Source: Pedobacter sp. HDW13
Lineage (GTDB): Bacteria > Bacteroidota > Bacteroidia > Sphingobacteriales > Sphingobacteriaceae
DNA length: 64,000 nt
Direction: 5' to 3'
Assembly (NCBI RefSeq): GCF_011303555.1
Contig: NZ_CP049868.1
Coordinates: 5,084,001-5,148,000, forward strand
The translations under genes and the position numbers were made by a program. The notes below the pieces were generated by a model. It was not told the origin of the DNA and searched no databases. It was given only the letters and a program-made list of their open reading frames with translations. This document shows positions 17,686 through 25,149 of the stretch, piece after piece (position 1 is the first letter of the stretch; each line of letters opens with the position of its first letter).

Positions 17686-17831
17686 TGTCATTCTGAACGC
17701 AGTGAAGAATTTCTCTGCGCTAATTTCTAGCCACGGATGTACGGAACCCACGGATTCCATGGTTTGTCACGCTGAGCGGAGTCGAAGCGCCTTAAGCTAA
17801 TTCGTCATTTCTAGCGTAGCCGAGAAATCTG
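17686..17831. repeat. Cluster of three related short intergenic repeats
   Basis: Three diverged copies of a TGTCATnCTGAgCGnAGtcGAAG-type element lie at 17686-17712, 17765-17793 and 17803-17831. Between the first two, about 17731-17758, is a CCACGGAT...CCACGGATTC doublet. Such elements are common as dispersed intergenic repeats in Bacteroidota genomes. The remainder of the 334-bp gap to the next gene shows nothing else. Confidence 0.6.
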
Positions 17832-17933
17832 TTTTAACCATCTATTTCCCGCTAACCAACGCATCATTTGTAAATAAGCCATGACGGGATCACTTTTATT
17901 AAAAATAATCAGTTATAAGTCCCATATTTAAAC

Positions 17934-18386
17934 ATGAAACAAATCTTCCTGGGCACTGCTATTCTATTTTCTATTATTTTTCAAAAAGCCATGGCGCAAA
18001 ACAATCCTCCTGCTGTTTTAAATCACATTGCGGTTTATGTAAGCGATTTAAAACAATCGACTGATTTTTACGAAAGTGTTTTTAACCTGAAAATCATTCC
18101 CGAGCCTTTTCACGATAACCGCCATACCTGGTTTACGCTAGGGGCAGCCGGACAGTTACATTTAATTCAGGGTGCGAAAGGCACTCAAAACTTTGATAAG
18201 AATGAACATTTATGTTTCAGCGTGCCTTCGGTTGATGAATTTGTAAAAAAGCTGAACACCAAAAAGATCAATTTCGAAGACTGGGCAGGGAAGGAGAAAG
18301 GCATAACCTTGCGTGTTGATGGCGTAAAACAAATTTACTTTAAAGATCCCGACGGGCATTGGCTCGAAGTAAACGACGCGAAATAA
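17934..18386 (+). CDS. Exported VOC-family protein
   Basis: A 150-residue VOC-fold protein with a cleavable signal peptide (MKQIFLGTAILFSIIFQKAMA, then QNN). The mature part starts with LNHIAVYVSDLKQSTDFYES and ends with IYFKDPDGHWLEVND, the canonical glyoxalase/fosfomycin-resistance edge strands with His and Glu as possible metal ligands. Export to the periplasm is unusual among VOC proteins, most of which are cytoplasmic. The serine-hydrolase gene follows 49 bp downstream on the same strand. Substrate unknown. Confidence 0.85.
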   Translation: MKQIFLGTAILFSIIFQKAMAQNNPPAVLNHIAVYVSDLKQSTDFYESVFNLKIIPEPFHDNRHTWFTLGAAGQLHLIQGAKGTQNFDKNEHLCFSVPSVDEFVKKLNTKKINFEDWAGKEKGITLRVDGVKQIYFKDPDGHWLEVNDAK

Positions 18387-18435
18387 TTTTTAGCTCCGGC
18401 GTATTATCCATTTTTTTTGTCCTTATCCTGAACTG

Positions 18436-19581
18436 ATGAAACTGACTTTGCCAAAGCATTTACTGAAGCTGCTTTTACTCACGCTGATACCTGTACTATC
18501 AAAAGCACAAAATAACGGGGTAGAAGCCGATTTGAAGCAAATTATGGAGAAATATAGTGCCGTAGGTACTGCTGTTGCTGTGGTTAAAAATGGTAAGGTT
18601 GTTTACACGAAGGCTTTTGGTTTAAAAGATCTGGAGAATAAAGTACCACTTACCAATAACGATATTTTCAGGATTGCCTCTATTTCCAAATCCTTTTCTG
18701 CCACGGCAATCATGCAATTGGTTGAGGCAGGAAAGATTAGCCTCGATGATGATTTTGGAGACTTAGTGGGTTTTAAAATCAGAAATCCCAAATTTCCTGA
18801 GCAGAAAATTACCCTGAAAATGGCTTTATCTCATACCTCAGGTTTAAACGATTCGCAAGGATATTTAAACCTCGATGTGATTAATCCTGACAAAAATCCA
18901 GATTGGGCCAAATGTTATAATGATTATTTGCCGGGCACAAAGTTCGATTATTGTAATCTCAATTTTAATCTCATTGGCATAATTCTCGAAAAGCAATCGG
19001 GAGAGCGCTTCGATCGTTATATCAAGAAGCAGATATTAAAACCACTGGGGCTTTATGCAAATTACTGTGTCGATTCGTTAGATAGTACACGTTTTGTAAA
19101 ATTGTATGAGTACCATGCCGATAGCAGAACCTACACACCATCGCCAGCTGCTTATGCACCACGAAGAACCGAAATTGCCAATTATGTAATGGGTTACAGT
19201 ACACCTGTTTTTTCGCCAACTGGCGGAATGAAAATTTCGGCAGGTGATTTGGCTACCTACATGATCATGCACATGAATTACGGGAAAGCTAAGGGTATTC
19301 GTATCATCTCGAAAAAAAGTGCAGGGCTAATGCAAACAGCTTTGAGTGCCGACGAAGGCTATGGTTTGGCATTGCGCAGCGCCGATAATTTAATTCCCGG
19401 CGTTAAGTTAAAGGGACATACCGGCTCTGCATATGGATTGTATAGTACCATGTTTTTTAACCCGAAAGATAAGTTCGGATTTGTAATTATCACCAATGGC
19501 ATTAATGCAACCTACACAGATGGTTTTCCCGATTTTAGCCGTGCAGCTATTAATTGTTTGTACACGCATTTTGTGAAATAG
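18436..19581 (+). CDS. Serine hydrolase of the class C beta-lactamase/penicillin-binding fold
   Basis: A 381-residue exported enzyme with a signal peptide ending near LSKAQ (residue 25). The catalytic motifs are visible: SISK (Ser82 to Lys85), YCN (Tyr172 to Asn174) and HTGSAYG, the KTG-equivalent, near residue 325. The family includes beta-lactamases, D-aminopeptidases, esterases and EstB-like enzymes, and the HTG variant is common in the esterase-like members, so resistance should not be assumed. The preceding exported VOC gene is on the same strand. The next gene is convergent. Confidence 0.9.
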   Translation: MKLTLPKHLLKLLLLTLIPVLSKAQNNGVEADLKQIMEKYSAVGTAVAVVKNGKVVYTKAFGLKDLENKVPLTNNDIFRIASISKSFSATAIMQLVEAGKISLDDDFGDLVGFKIRNPKFPEQKITLKMALSHTSGLNDSQGYLNLDVINPDKNPDWAKCYNDYLPGTKFDYCNLNFNLIGIILEKQSGERFDRYIKKQILKPLGLYANYCVDSLDSTRFVKLYEYHADSRTYTPSPAAYAPRRTEIANYVMGYSTPVFSPTGGMKISAGDLATYMIMHMNYGKAKGIRIISKKSAGLMQTALSADEGYGLALRSADNLIPGVKLKGHTGSAYGLYSTMFFNPKDKFGFVIITNGINATYTDGFPDFSRAAINCLYTHFVK

Positions 19582-19609
19582 AATTCCGGCATGCTGTAGT
19601 TTACGCCAT

Positions 19610-20496
19610 TTAAGCTAGTAAATCTGCTTTTTCGAGACTTTGTGTATCAACAGCTGTTTTTTGTTGTACAAGCTTTCTAAATGCCTTAGGGCTATTGCCT
19701 TTTTGTTTCCTGAAAAATTTATTGAAATGGCTTTCATCGGTAAAACCAAATTCACTGGCAATTTCATTTAAGCGTTTGTCGCTAAACTGCAAACGATGCT
19801 CAATAAGTTTCGTTTTGTAATTGGCAATATACTGTTGCAATGTTTCATCAACATGTTTTTTAAAGTAACGGCCCAAATAAGCTTCAGAAATGCTAAAGTT
19901 ACTGCTGATGATATCGGCCCTTAGTTTTTCGGGGTAATAAATATTGCGTTGTACATATTGTAGCATATCCATCGCCTTTTCTTCGGTACCTACATTGGCC
20001 TGTTCGGGAAGGTATTTGGCAATATTGCGGGCAACAATAATAATAAGTGTGTTAACCAGTTGTTGCACCAGTTCTTTATTGTACAGGTCTTTTTCAGCCT
20101 GCTCTTCAATAATATTCCAGATAAGCGATCGTACAATCTTCTTGTCGCGGGTGTTTTTTAAAATACAGCCTGGCTGGTGGTTGGCATTTTGGAGGATGTA
20201 CTCCAGTCGCTTAATATTTTCAGTCTGCAAACCTCCGTTTTTTAAATAAATATCATTAAAGCGGAGGAAAAACAATTCTGATGTTTCTTCAATAATCAGC
20301 TCATGGCAATCTTCGGGGTAATTAAGAACATATGCTCCGCATGGTAATTAAACCTGCTGTTATTTATGCATTGCTTTCCTGTGCCATTTAACACAAAAAC
20401 CAGTTCAAAAAAGTTATGTTTATGTGCCTGTTTGGAGCACTCGTTTAAGGTAAGGTGCGCAGTTGAAAAAGGCTCGTACAGATTTTCTTTTAGCAT
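19610..20496 (-). pseudogene. AraC-family regulator broken by a one-base frameshift
   Basis: Two adjacent minus-strand frames together make one AraC protein. Residues 1-63 are the cupin-like sensor start (HKHNFFELVFVLNGTGKQC, HAEHMFLITP). The 20275-19610 part supplies the rest of the sensor and a C-terminal double HTH (RLNEIASEFGFTDESHFNKFFRKQKGNSPKAFRK). The break is at the four-G run 20315-20318. Adding one base gives ITPEDCHELIIEE, exactly what the family has there, so the gene is otherwise intact. The cause is either an assembly error or a recent mutation. It is divergent from the MDR oxidoreductase gene, whose promoter carries a 10+10 bp inverted repeat that this regulator could bind. 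Confidence 0.85.
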
Positions 20497-20525
20497 GAGG
20501 CAAAAACACCAAATTATAGAAACAA

Positions 20526-20561
20526 TATACCAATATATTTAATTTTATTGGTATAATTTTG
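20526..20561 (+). promoter_or_regulatory. Promoter with overlapping 10+10 bp inverted repeat
   Basis: TATACCAATA (20526-20535) and TATTGGTATA (20546-20555) are a perfect inverted repeat with centres 20 bp apart. The right arm overlaps TAATTTTG (20554-20561), a perfect TAnnTTTG -7 box for the oxidoreductase gene starting at 20585. The site also lies 30 bp upstream of the AraC start. It is a good candidate operator for that regulator. Confidence 0.65.
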
Positions 20562-20584
20562 AATCGTTAATTAAAGATAAAAAA

Positions 20585-21526
20585 ATGAAAGCGATAATAT
20601 TAAAAGATTTTGGCGGGGTAGAAAACCTCGAATTGACTGAAAAACAAATTCCTTCACCTGGAGCTAATGAGGTGTTAATTAAATTAAGTGCCATCAGCAT
20701 TAACCCTGTTGATGTGAAAACCAGATCAGGCAAAGGTATTGCGGGCTTAATTAAAGACCAGTTGCCAGTAATTTTAGGTTGGGATATTTCGGGTACCATT
20801 ACTGAAATTGGCGAAGGTGTAACCCGGTTTAAAACTGGTGATGAGGTATTTGCTATGCTGGCCTTTCCGGGTTTGGGTAATACCTATGCCGGGTATGTGG
20901 TAGCAAAAGCAGATGAACTTGCCATTAAGCCCGAAAACGTAAATCATAACGATGCGGCTGCGGCAAGTCTGGCTGCATTAACCGCCTGGCAGGCACTTAC
21001 CTCACATGCCAATGTACAAGCCGGGCAACGTGTTTTAATACATGCTGCTGCTGGTGGGGTCGGGCATTACGCCGTACAAATGGCTAAACACCTTGGGGCT
21101 TATGTTATTGGCACAGCCTCCGCTGCAAACCGCGATTTTGTACTTCAATTGGGTGCCGATGAGCATGTTGATTATCGGGTACAGCCATTTGAAGAAGTAA
21201 TTAAGGATATTGATTTTGTGCTCGATTCGATGGGGGGCGACTATATCGACCGTTCGTTAAAAGTAACGAAGAAAGGTGGTACTATTATCAGTATCCCTTC
21301 AGGTTTAAATGAAACCGTAACCGAAAAAGCAAAAGCGCTGGGCATAAATGGCTATACCATCAGGGTTAAACCAAATGGAAATGATATGGGACAAATAGCG
21401 GGCTTGTTGGCTGATGGAACAGTTCGTTCTCATGTATCTGCAGTTTTTCCGTTTGAAGAAATGGCTGTTGCGCACCAGCAAATAGAAACAGGCCGAACAG
21501 TTGGGAAAGTAGTCTTAACGTTTTAA
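20585..21526 (+). CDS. NAD(P)-dependent zinc-independent MDR oxidoreductase (quinone-oxidoreductase type)
   Basis: A 313-residue medium-chain dehydrogenase/reductase. It has a GroES-like N-terminal domain (ISINPVDVKTRSGKG, GWDISGTITEIGEGV) and a Rossmann domain with the cofactor motif in VLIHAAAGGVGHYAVQMAK. The LGADEHVDYR segment and the closing GRTVGKVVLTF are typical. The catalytic and structural zinc ligands of alcohol dehydrogenases are absent, which fits the quinone/enone reductase branch. It is divergent from the broken AraC regulator and has its own promoter and terminator. It probably reduces reactive carbonyls or quinones, with the regulator as sensor. Confidence 0.9.
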   Translation: MKAIILKDFGGVENLELTEKQIPSPGANEVLIKLSAISINPVDVKTRSGKGIAGLIKDQLPVILGWDISGTITEIGEGVTRFKTGDEVFAMLAFPGLGNTYAGYVVAKADELAIKPENVNHNDAAAASLAALTAWQALTSHANVQAGQRVLIHAAAGGVGHYAVQMAKHLGAYVIGTASAANRDFVLQLGADEHVDYRVQPFEEVIKDIDFVLDSMGGDYIDRSLKVTKKGGTIISIPSGLNETVTEKAKALGINGYTIRVKPNGNDMGQIAGLLADGTVRSHVSAVFPFEEMAVAHQQIETGRTVGKVVLTF

Positions 21527-21548
21527 CCAACAGACACAAAATTATACA

Positions 21549-21577
21549 GGCCCGGCAAATATGCTGGGCTTTTTTTG
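21549..21577 (+). terminator. Rho-independent terminator after oxidoreductase
   Basis: GCCCGGCA (21550-21557) pairs with TGCTGGGC (21562-21569) over an AATA loop and is followed by seven T residues. Confidence 0.88.
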
Positions 21578-21775
21578 TTGAACAATGCCATCAAAGCAGA
21601 TTAATAAGGCCGTTTTTAGGAAAAAAAACACTCAGGATCCTGATACAGGCTTTAGGATTCGTAACAGCATTTCCTGTAACCTTATCATTAAAAACAGCCT
21701 TTGTTGCTGGCAAATCGATCAGATGTGCACAATCGGTAATGGGCTTTTCGTACTTAATTTTCACAAGAATATCAA

Positions 21776-22000
21776 TTATTGCGGATTGACGAAACGTTGA
21801 TAAGTACTAGCTTCCTTAATTTTTTCAAGCATTAAATAATCCTTCAGTTTCGAAAATTCCATACTCTGGATTGCTTTAACAACTGATTTCAGCTTTTCGC
21901 TGCTCACACCCAAACGGGTAGCCCAGTACTGGCGGTCTTGTTCGTCAGCAATGTCGATAAATTCTTTCCTGGCATTTATCGAGTTCATTTGATATTCCAT
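21776..22000 (-). CDS. DUF3606 family small protein
   Basis: A 74-residue protein matching the DUF3606 pattern. An N-terminal INARKEFIDIADEQDRQYWATRLGVSSEKLKSVVKAI segment is read here as residues 7-44, in which the polar start, the RYW-like RQYWATRLGV and the SSEKLKSVV helix are the recognisable parts. Family members are small, usually basic or mixed-charge, widespread in Bacteroidota and Proteobacteria, and uncharacterised. This one has a C-terminal extension of about 25 residues (FSKLKDYLMLEKIKEAS). It stands alone between the oxidoreductase and a divergent membrane-protein gene. Confidence 0.75.
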   Translation of the reverse strand: MEYQMNSINARKEFIDIADEQDRQYWATRLGVSSEKLKSVVKAIQSMEFSKLKDYLMLEKIKEASTYQRFVNPQ

Positions 22001-22218
22001 TGATTTATAAATTGGTTAAGGAATAAACACCTCAGAAAAGGATTTGGTTTTTGTGTTTTGTCAACTAATTTTCATTTAAGCCAACACACTCCATTAACCA
22101 GTATGGGATATTTTTTGATATTCGTCAAATATTTCCAAAAGGAGTATTATTTTCTCTACAAAATAGTTGGAAATGTGATTTTTGCTTAATATTATTGTAT
22201 TGTAATGTATTTTTTACA

Positions 22219-23430
22219 ATGACTAATTATTCTAACCCCATTGCACCCGGTGGCTCAGCCAGCAAAAGATTTTATCAGGAAAATCGTTTCGTATTGCTTT
22301 TATGGGTGTTTGTAACACTCATTTTTGTAATCGATTCGTGGGTTACACACCGGTTTAATAATTACCTCATTTTCGAAAATACTTTCAGGAACCTGATTCA
22401 CGAACGTTCCTTGTATGCACCTTATCCTGAATTCCACGACGACGCAAATCATTACGGGCCGGTATTTAGCGTTTTAATTGCGCCATTTTCATTAATGCCA
22501 AATAGTATTGGTTTATTGTTCTGGAATTTATTTAACTGTTTCCTGCTGTTTAAAGCCATTCAAACCTTGCCGGTAAGCGACGATAAAAAGGTAATTATCG
22601 GTTACATTGCCATTCCCTGCCTTATCGAATCGATGCTGAACCAGCAATTTAATGCCGGAGCAGCAGCATTAATTATTCTGAGTTTTACGCAATTGAATAA
22701 GAGCAATAATATTTGGTCGGCTTTTTTTATTGTGCTGGGCACTTTTATTAAACTTTATGGCATTGTAGGCCTGGTTTTCTTCTTCTTTGTTAAAAAGAAA
22801 CCCCAGTTTATCCTTTGGCTAATTATCTGGTCGTTCATTATCCTCGCTGCTCCCATGTTGTTTGCATCGCCCGGTTTTGTGTTGCATGCTTATCTGGATT
22901 GGAAAAGTTCGCTGATCGGAAAAAATGAAATCAACGTTCTGGGTGGGGGCATCGATATTTCGATTATGGGATTCTTCAGGCGTATTTTAAACCAGCCAGA
23001 AATTCCTAACCTGCTTTTTCTTTCACTTGGTGCATTGATTTTTATGCTCCCCTTTATTCGCATTTCCCGTTTTTCGAAACCCAAATTCCAGCTGATGATA
23101 TTGGCTTCCGTACTGCTTTTTCCGGTGTTATTTAGTACCGGTGCAGAAGATTGTACCTTTATCATTTCAATTGTAGGTGTGGGAATCTGGTATATCTTCG
23201 AAAACAATCGCGCAATGAAAAAAGTATTGCTACCTGTTTTGCTTGTAATTGCCTGTAATTTTCCTTTACTGCTGTTTCCGGTATATGCCAAAGCGCACCC
23301 TTTATCGCTTGCCGTTATTAGTTTGCCTTATTTTCTGGTGTGGTTAAGAATCATTTACAATGCCACCAAAAGCAATATGGCATATGCAGAAGACACCAGG
23401 CCTGAACTGGCTGGTGCGTTAACCAAATGA
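22219..23430 (+). CDS. GT87-like (DUF2029) polytopic membrane glycosyltransferase
   Basis: A 403-residue integral membrane protein with about ten hydrophobic helices, starting FVLLLWVFVTLIFVIDSWV. The loop HERSLYAPYPEFHDDANHYG, followed by a GPVFSVLIAPFSLMP helix, has the Asp-containing first loop and proline pattern of GT87/DUF2029 polyprenyl-phosphate mannosyltransferase-like proteins. These transfer sugars from lipid carriers on the outer face of the inner membrane. The ATG at 22219 is chosen over an upstream TTG. There are no glycan-assembly neighbours, so the acceptor is unknown. Confidence 0.75.
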   Translation: MTNYSNPIAPGGSASKRFYQENRFVLLLWVFVTLIFVIDSWVTHRFNNYLIFENTFRNLIHERSLYAPYPEFHDDANHYGPVFSVLIAPFSLMPNSIGLLFWNLFNCFLLFKAIQTLPVSDDKKVIIGYIAIPCLIESMLNQQFNAGAAALIILSFTQLNKSNNIWSAFFIVLGTFIKLYGIVGLVFFFFVKKKPQFILWLIIWSFIILAAPMLFASPGFVLHAYLDWKSSLIGKNEINVLGGGIDISIMGFFRRILNQPEIPNLLFLSLGALIFMLPFIRISRFSKPKFQLMILASVLLFPVLFSTGAEDCTFIISIVGVGIWYIFENNRAMKKVLLPVLLVIACNFPLLLFPVYAKAHPLSLAVISLPYFLVWLRIIYNATKSNMAYAEDTRPELAGALTK

Positions 23431-23460
23431 TGAATTGAAACAGGATTTCGGATAAAAATG

Positions 23461-23489
23461 TTGAACTGTTAGGGCTTTCCTTATATTTG
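23461..23489 (+). promoter_or_regulatory. Promoter of the Dabb-protein gene
   Basis: TATATTTG (23482-23489) matches TAnnTTTG perfectly, with TTG (23461-23463) 18 bp upstream. The start codon lies 14 bp downstream, which implies a very short leader. Confidence 0.6.
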
Positions 23490-23503
23490 GGAAAATTTAT
23501 ATC

Positions 23504-23800
23504 ATGATTGCACACCACGTTTTATTCTGGCTTAAGGCCGATACCACTGAAGAGCAAAAACAGGCTTTTCGTAACAGTTTACAAAATTTAGAAAACATCG
23601 AAGTAGTTAAAACCTTCCATATCGGCGTACCTGCACCTATTGAGCGTGCAGTTGTAGATACTACTTATACTTTCAGCTTACTTTTGTTATTTGAAGATTT
23701 AGCTGCACATGATGTTTATCAGGTTCACCCTTTGCATAAAGCATTTTTAGATGAGTTTAGGGTTTATTTTGATAAGGTTGTGATATACGACGCAGAATAG
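23504..23800 (+). CDS. Dabb-family stress-responsive alpha/beta-barrel protein
   Basis: A 98-residue dimeric alpha-beta-barrel (Dabb) protein. It shows the IAHHVLFWLKADTTEEQKQ start, the FHIGVPAPIERAVVDTTYT centre and the HDVYQVHPLHKAFLDEF helix characteristic of the family. Members are small soluble proteins linked to stress or to polyketide-like cyclisations; no catalytic assignment is possible here. It has its own promoter and terminator, so it is monocistronic. Confidence 0.87.
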   Translation: MIAHHVLFWLKADTTEEQKQAFRNSLQNLENIEVVKTFHIGVPAPIERAVVDTTYTFSLLLLFEDLAAHDVYQVHPLHKAFLDEFRVYFDKVVIYDAE

Positions 23801-23801
23801 T

Positions 23802-23832
23802 AAAATGCCAGATGTAAATCTGGCATTTTTTT
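23802..23832 (+). terminator. Rho-independent terminator after Dabb gene
   Basis: AAATGCCAGAT pairs with ATCTGGCATTT over a GTAA loop and is followed by a T-run. Confidence 0.92.
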
Positions 23833-23930
23833 TACACGCTTATTAAGTAAAATTGAGTTTTGTTATTTGGAATTGTTCTAAATAATATGATATTTGTTAA
23901 TTCCTATTGATAAATATTAAAGGCTACTTT

Positions 23931-24251
23931 ATGTGTAAAACTACAATACTGGCTCAAAATGAAAACATTACCATTGCGCAATGCAAAAATTGCAGGGTTT
24001 TAAATATATGGCGTGCCGGCGTTTTAATGAATTTCTCTTTCGATCAGTTCGATGCTTTTTATATCGCTACCAAAAAACTGGCTTTTGATGATTTTCTCGA
24101 GTATGCTCCTGATGGGAGAGAGGTTGTAATCCTGTCTACGCCATTTCCAGATATTAGTTTGGTATTTACACGCATGGAGTGGCACGAATTTTTTATTAAG
24201 GTAGAGGAAGCGTTGTACATGAAGCGCGTGTATGAGCTCGTTCATTACTAA
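23931..24251 (+). CDS. DUF6686-like small conserved protein
   Basis: A 106-residue soluble protein beginning MCKTTILAQNENITIAQCKNC. Cys residues at 2, 21 and 24 (CKNC) could bind a metal, but the arrangement is incomplete for a zinc finger. The rest is mixed alpha/beta with NFSFDQFDAFYIATKKLAF and ILSTPFPDISLVFTRMEW. It resembles the Bacteroidota-only DUF6686 group from memory; function unknown. The ATG at 23931 is used because the in-frame upstream start is only a TTG. It heads a row of three small same-strand genes. Confidence 0.65.
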   Translation: MCKTTILAQNENITIAQCKNCRVLNIWRAGVLMNFSFDQFDAFYIATKKLAFDDFLEYAPDGREVVILSTPFPDISLVFTRMEWHEFFIKVEEALYMKRVYELVHY

Positions 24252-24309
24252 TTAAGTTTACGTATATGTAGTGTGGTTTACTTAATTATAAGTATTTTTA
24301 TCAGCTACG

Positions 24310-24329
24310 AATCCAAAGCTTTTTGGATT
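24310..24329. repeat. Perfect 8-bp inverted repeat
   Basis: AATCCAAA and TTTGGATT enclose GCTT. There is no T-run on the plus strand, so it is not a clear terminator. It lies 28 bp before the next small gene and could be an operator or an RNA hairpin in its leader. Confidence 0.4.
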
Positions 24330-24356
24330 ACGTAAATACGGTAAAAAGACAATCTC

Positions 24357-24554
24357 ATGGAAAAAACCGCTACATTAATTAAAAGAGCAGCAACCAATAT
24401 ACATCAGTTAGATAGTATTAAAATAGGTGACTTTTTAGCTGATGAATACGGTAAATCTGGTAAAGTGTGCGATATCGAAATCATCAACCGAAAAGGTGAG
24501 TGTCACTACTACTTTAAACTGCTCAAATCAGGTACAATTTTGATTATTGTATAA
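24357..24554 (+). CDS. Small hypothetical protein
   Basis: A 65-residue protein (MEKTATLIKRAATNIHQLD...), with an N-terminal helix followed by an apparently beta-rich half (IKIGDFLADEYGKSGKVCDI, CHYYFKLLKSGTILIIV). There is no signal peptide. I do not recognise the family. The composition is that of a folded protein, and the ATG follows an A-rich stretch typical of local starts. It sits 105 bp after the DUF6686-like gene and 28 bp before the ricin-type gene, on the same strand. Confidence 0.5.
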   Translation: MEKTATLIKRAATNIHQLDSIKIGDFLADEYGKSGKVCDIEIINRKGECHYYFKLLKSGTILIIV

Positions 24555-24582
24555 TTCTTTTTTACTGATTAAATTAGGGGTA

Positions 24583-25089
24583 ATGAGACGATATCTGATT
24601 ACAACTAGTTTGTTGCTCCTGATTCATTGCTGTGTTTCAGGCCAAACCATAAAAGGCAACTACGCAATTAAAAATGTAGAAACCGGTATGCTTTTACGTA
24701 TTAAAGATGCCAGTAATAAAAACGGAACACCATTGGTAGCTTACCCAGCCCAAAACTGGAAATGCATGACCTGGAATTTTATTTCGGCGGAGGGCAATAC
24801 TTATCAGTTAAAGAATTTGCTTACCGGTAAAACATTTCAGCCAAAAGCAGGTGATGATGCTACAGAAACTGTTTTAGAAGAACAAGCCCTTAGCCCGGGA
24901 AACACCACTCAGCAATTTGATTTTGAACCAGCCGGTAAAAATATTTATTGGATTAAACTTAAAGGAACGGAACTCTATTTAACTTCTGGCGATAAGAAAG
25001 GAACAATAAATTTGCCGGTTATCCTTAACAGAAAAAATGGCACCAAGGAGCAGCAGTGGAGCATATACGAGCAGGCACCAACCATGTAA
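24583..25089 (+). CDS. Exported ricin-type beta-trefoil (RICIN) lectin-like protein
   Basis: A 168-residue protein with a signal peptide (MRRYLITTSLLLLIHCCVSG). A RICIN-like beta-trefoil follows: KGNYAIKNVETGMLLRI, LVAYPAQNWKCMTWNFIS, TYQLKNLLTGKTFQPKAGD and TKEQQWSIYEQ, where the repeated Q/W positions correspond to the QxW motifs. It probably binds carbohydrate in the periplasm or at the surface, with no enzymatic domain attached. The ATG at 24583 is chosen over an upstream TTG because it begins the signal peptide. A strong bidirectional terminator follows. Confidence 0.72.
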   Translation: MRRYLITTSLLLLIHCCVSGQTIKGNYAIKNVETGMLLRIKDASNKNGTPLVAYPAQNWKCMTWNFISAEGNTYQLKNLLTGKTFQPKAGDDATETVLEEQALSPGNTTQQFDFEPAGKNIYWIKLKGTELYLTSGDKKGTINLPVILNRKNGTKEQQWSIYEQAPTM

Positions 25090-25127
25090 AAATAAAACGG
25101 GCGGGATTTGATTAAATCCCGCCCGTT
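25090..25127 (-). terminator. Bidirectional terminator between RICIN gene and TonB receptor
   Basis: A perfect 13-bp stem, ACGGGCGGGATTT with AAATCCCGCCCGT, over a 4-nt loop. The T-rich tail is on the minus strand (TTTTATTTTT), so it mainly serves the TonB receptor gene, but it can also stop the plus-strand genes. Confidence 0.88.
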
Positions 25128-25149
25128 CTGTTATAATTAATGTAACTAA

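Noticed and set aside
18436..19581. Antibiotic-resistance beta-lactamase
   Set aside because: The SxxK/YxN/HTG set is shared with esterases and peptidases; the HTG variant and lack of a resistance context do not support a resistance call.
21585..21800. 71-codon frame after the oxidoreductase terminator
   Set aside because: Biased composition without family resemblance, and it overlaps the end of the better supported DUF3606 gene.
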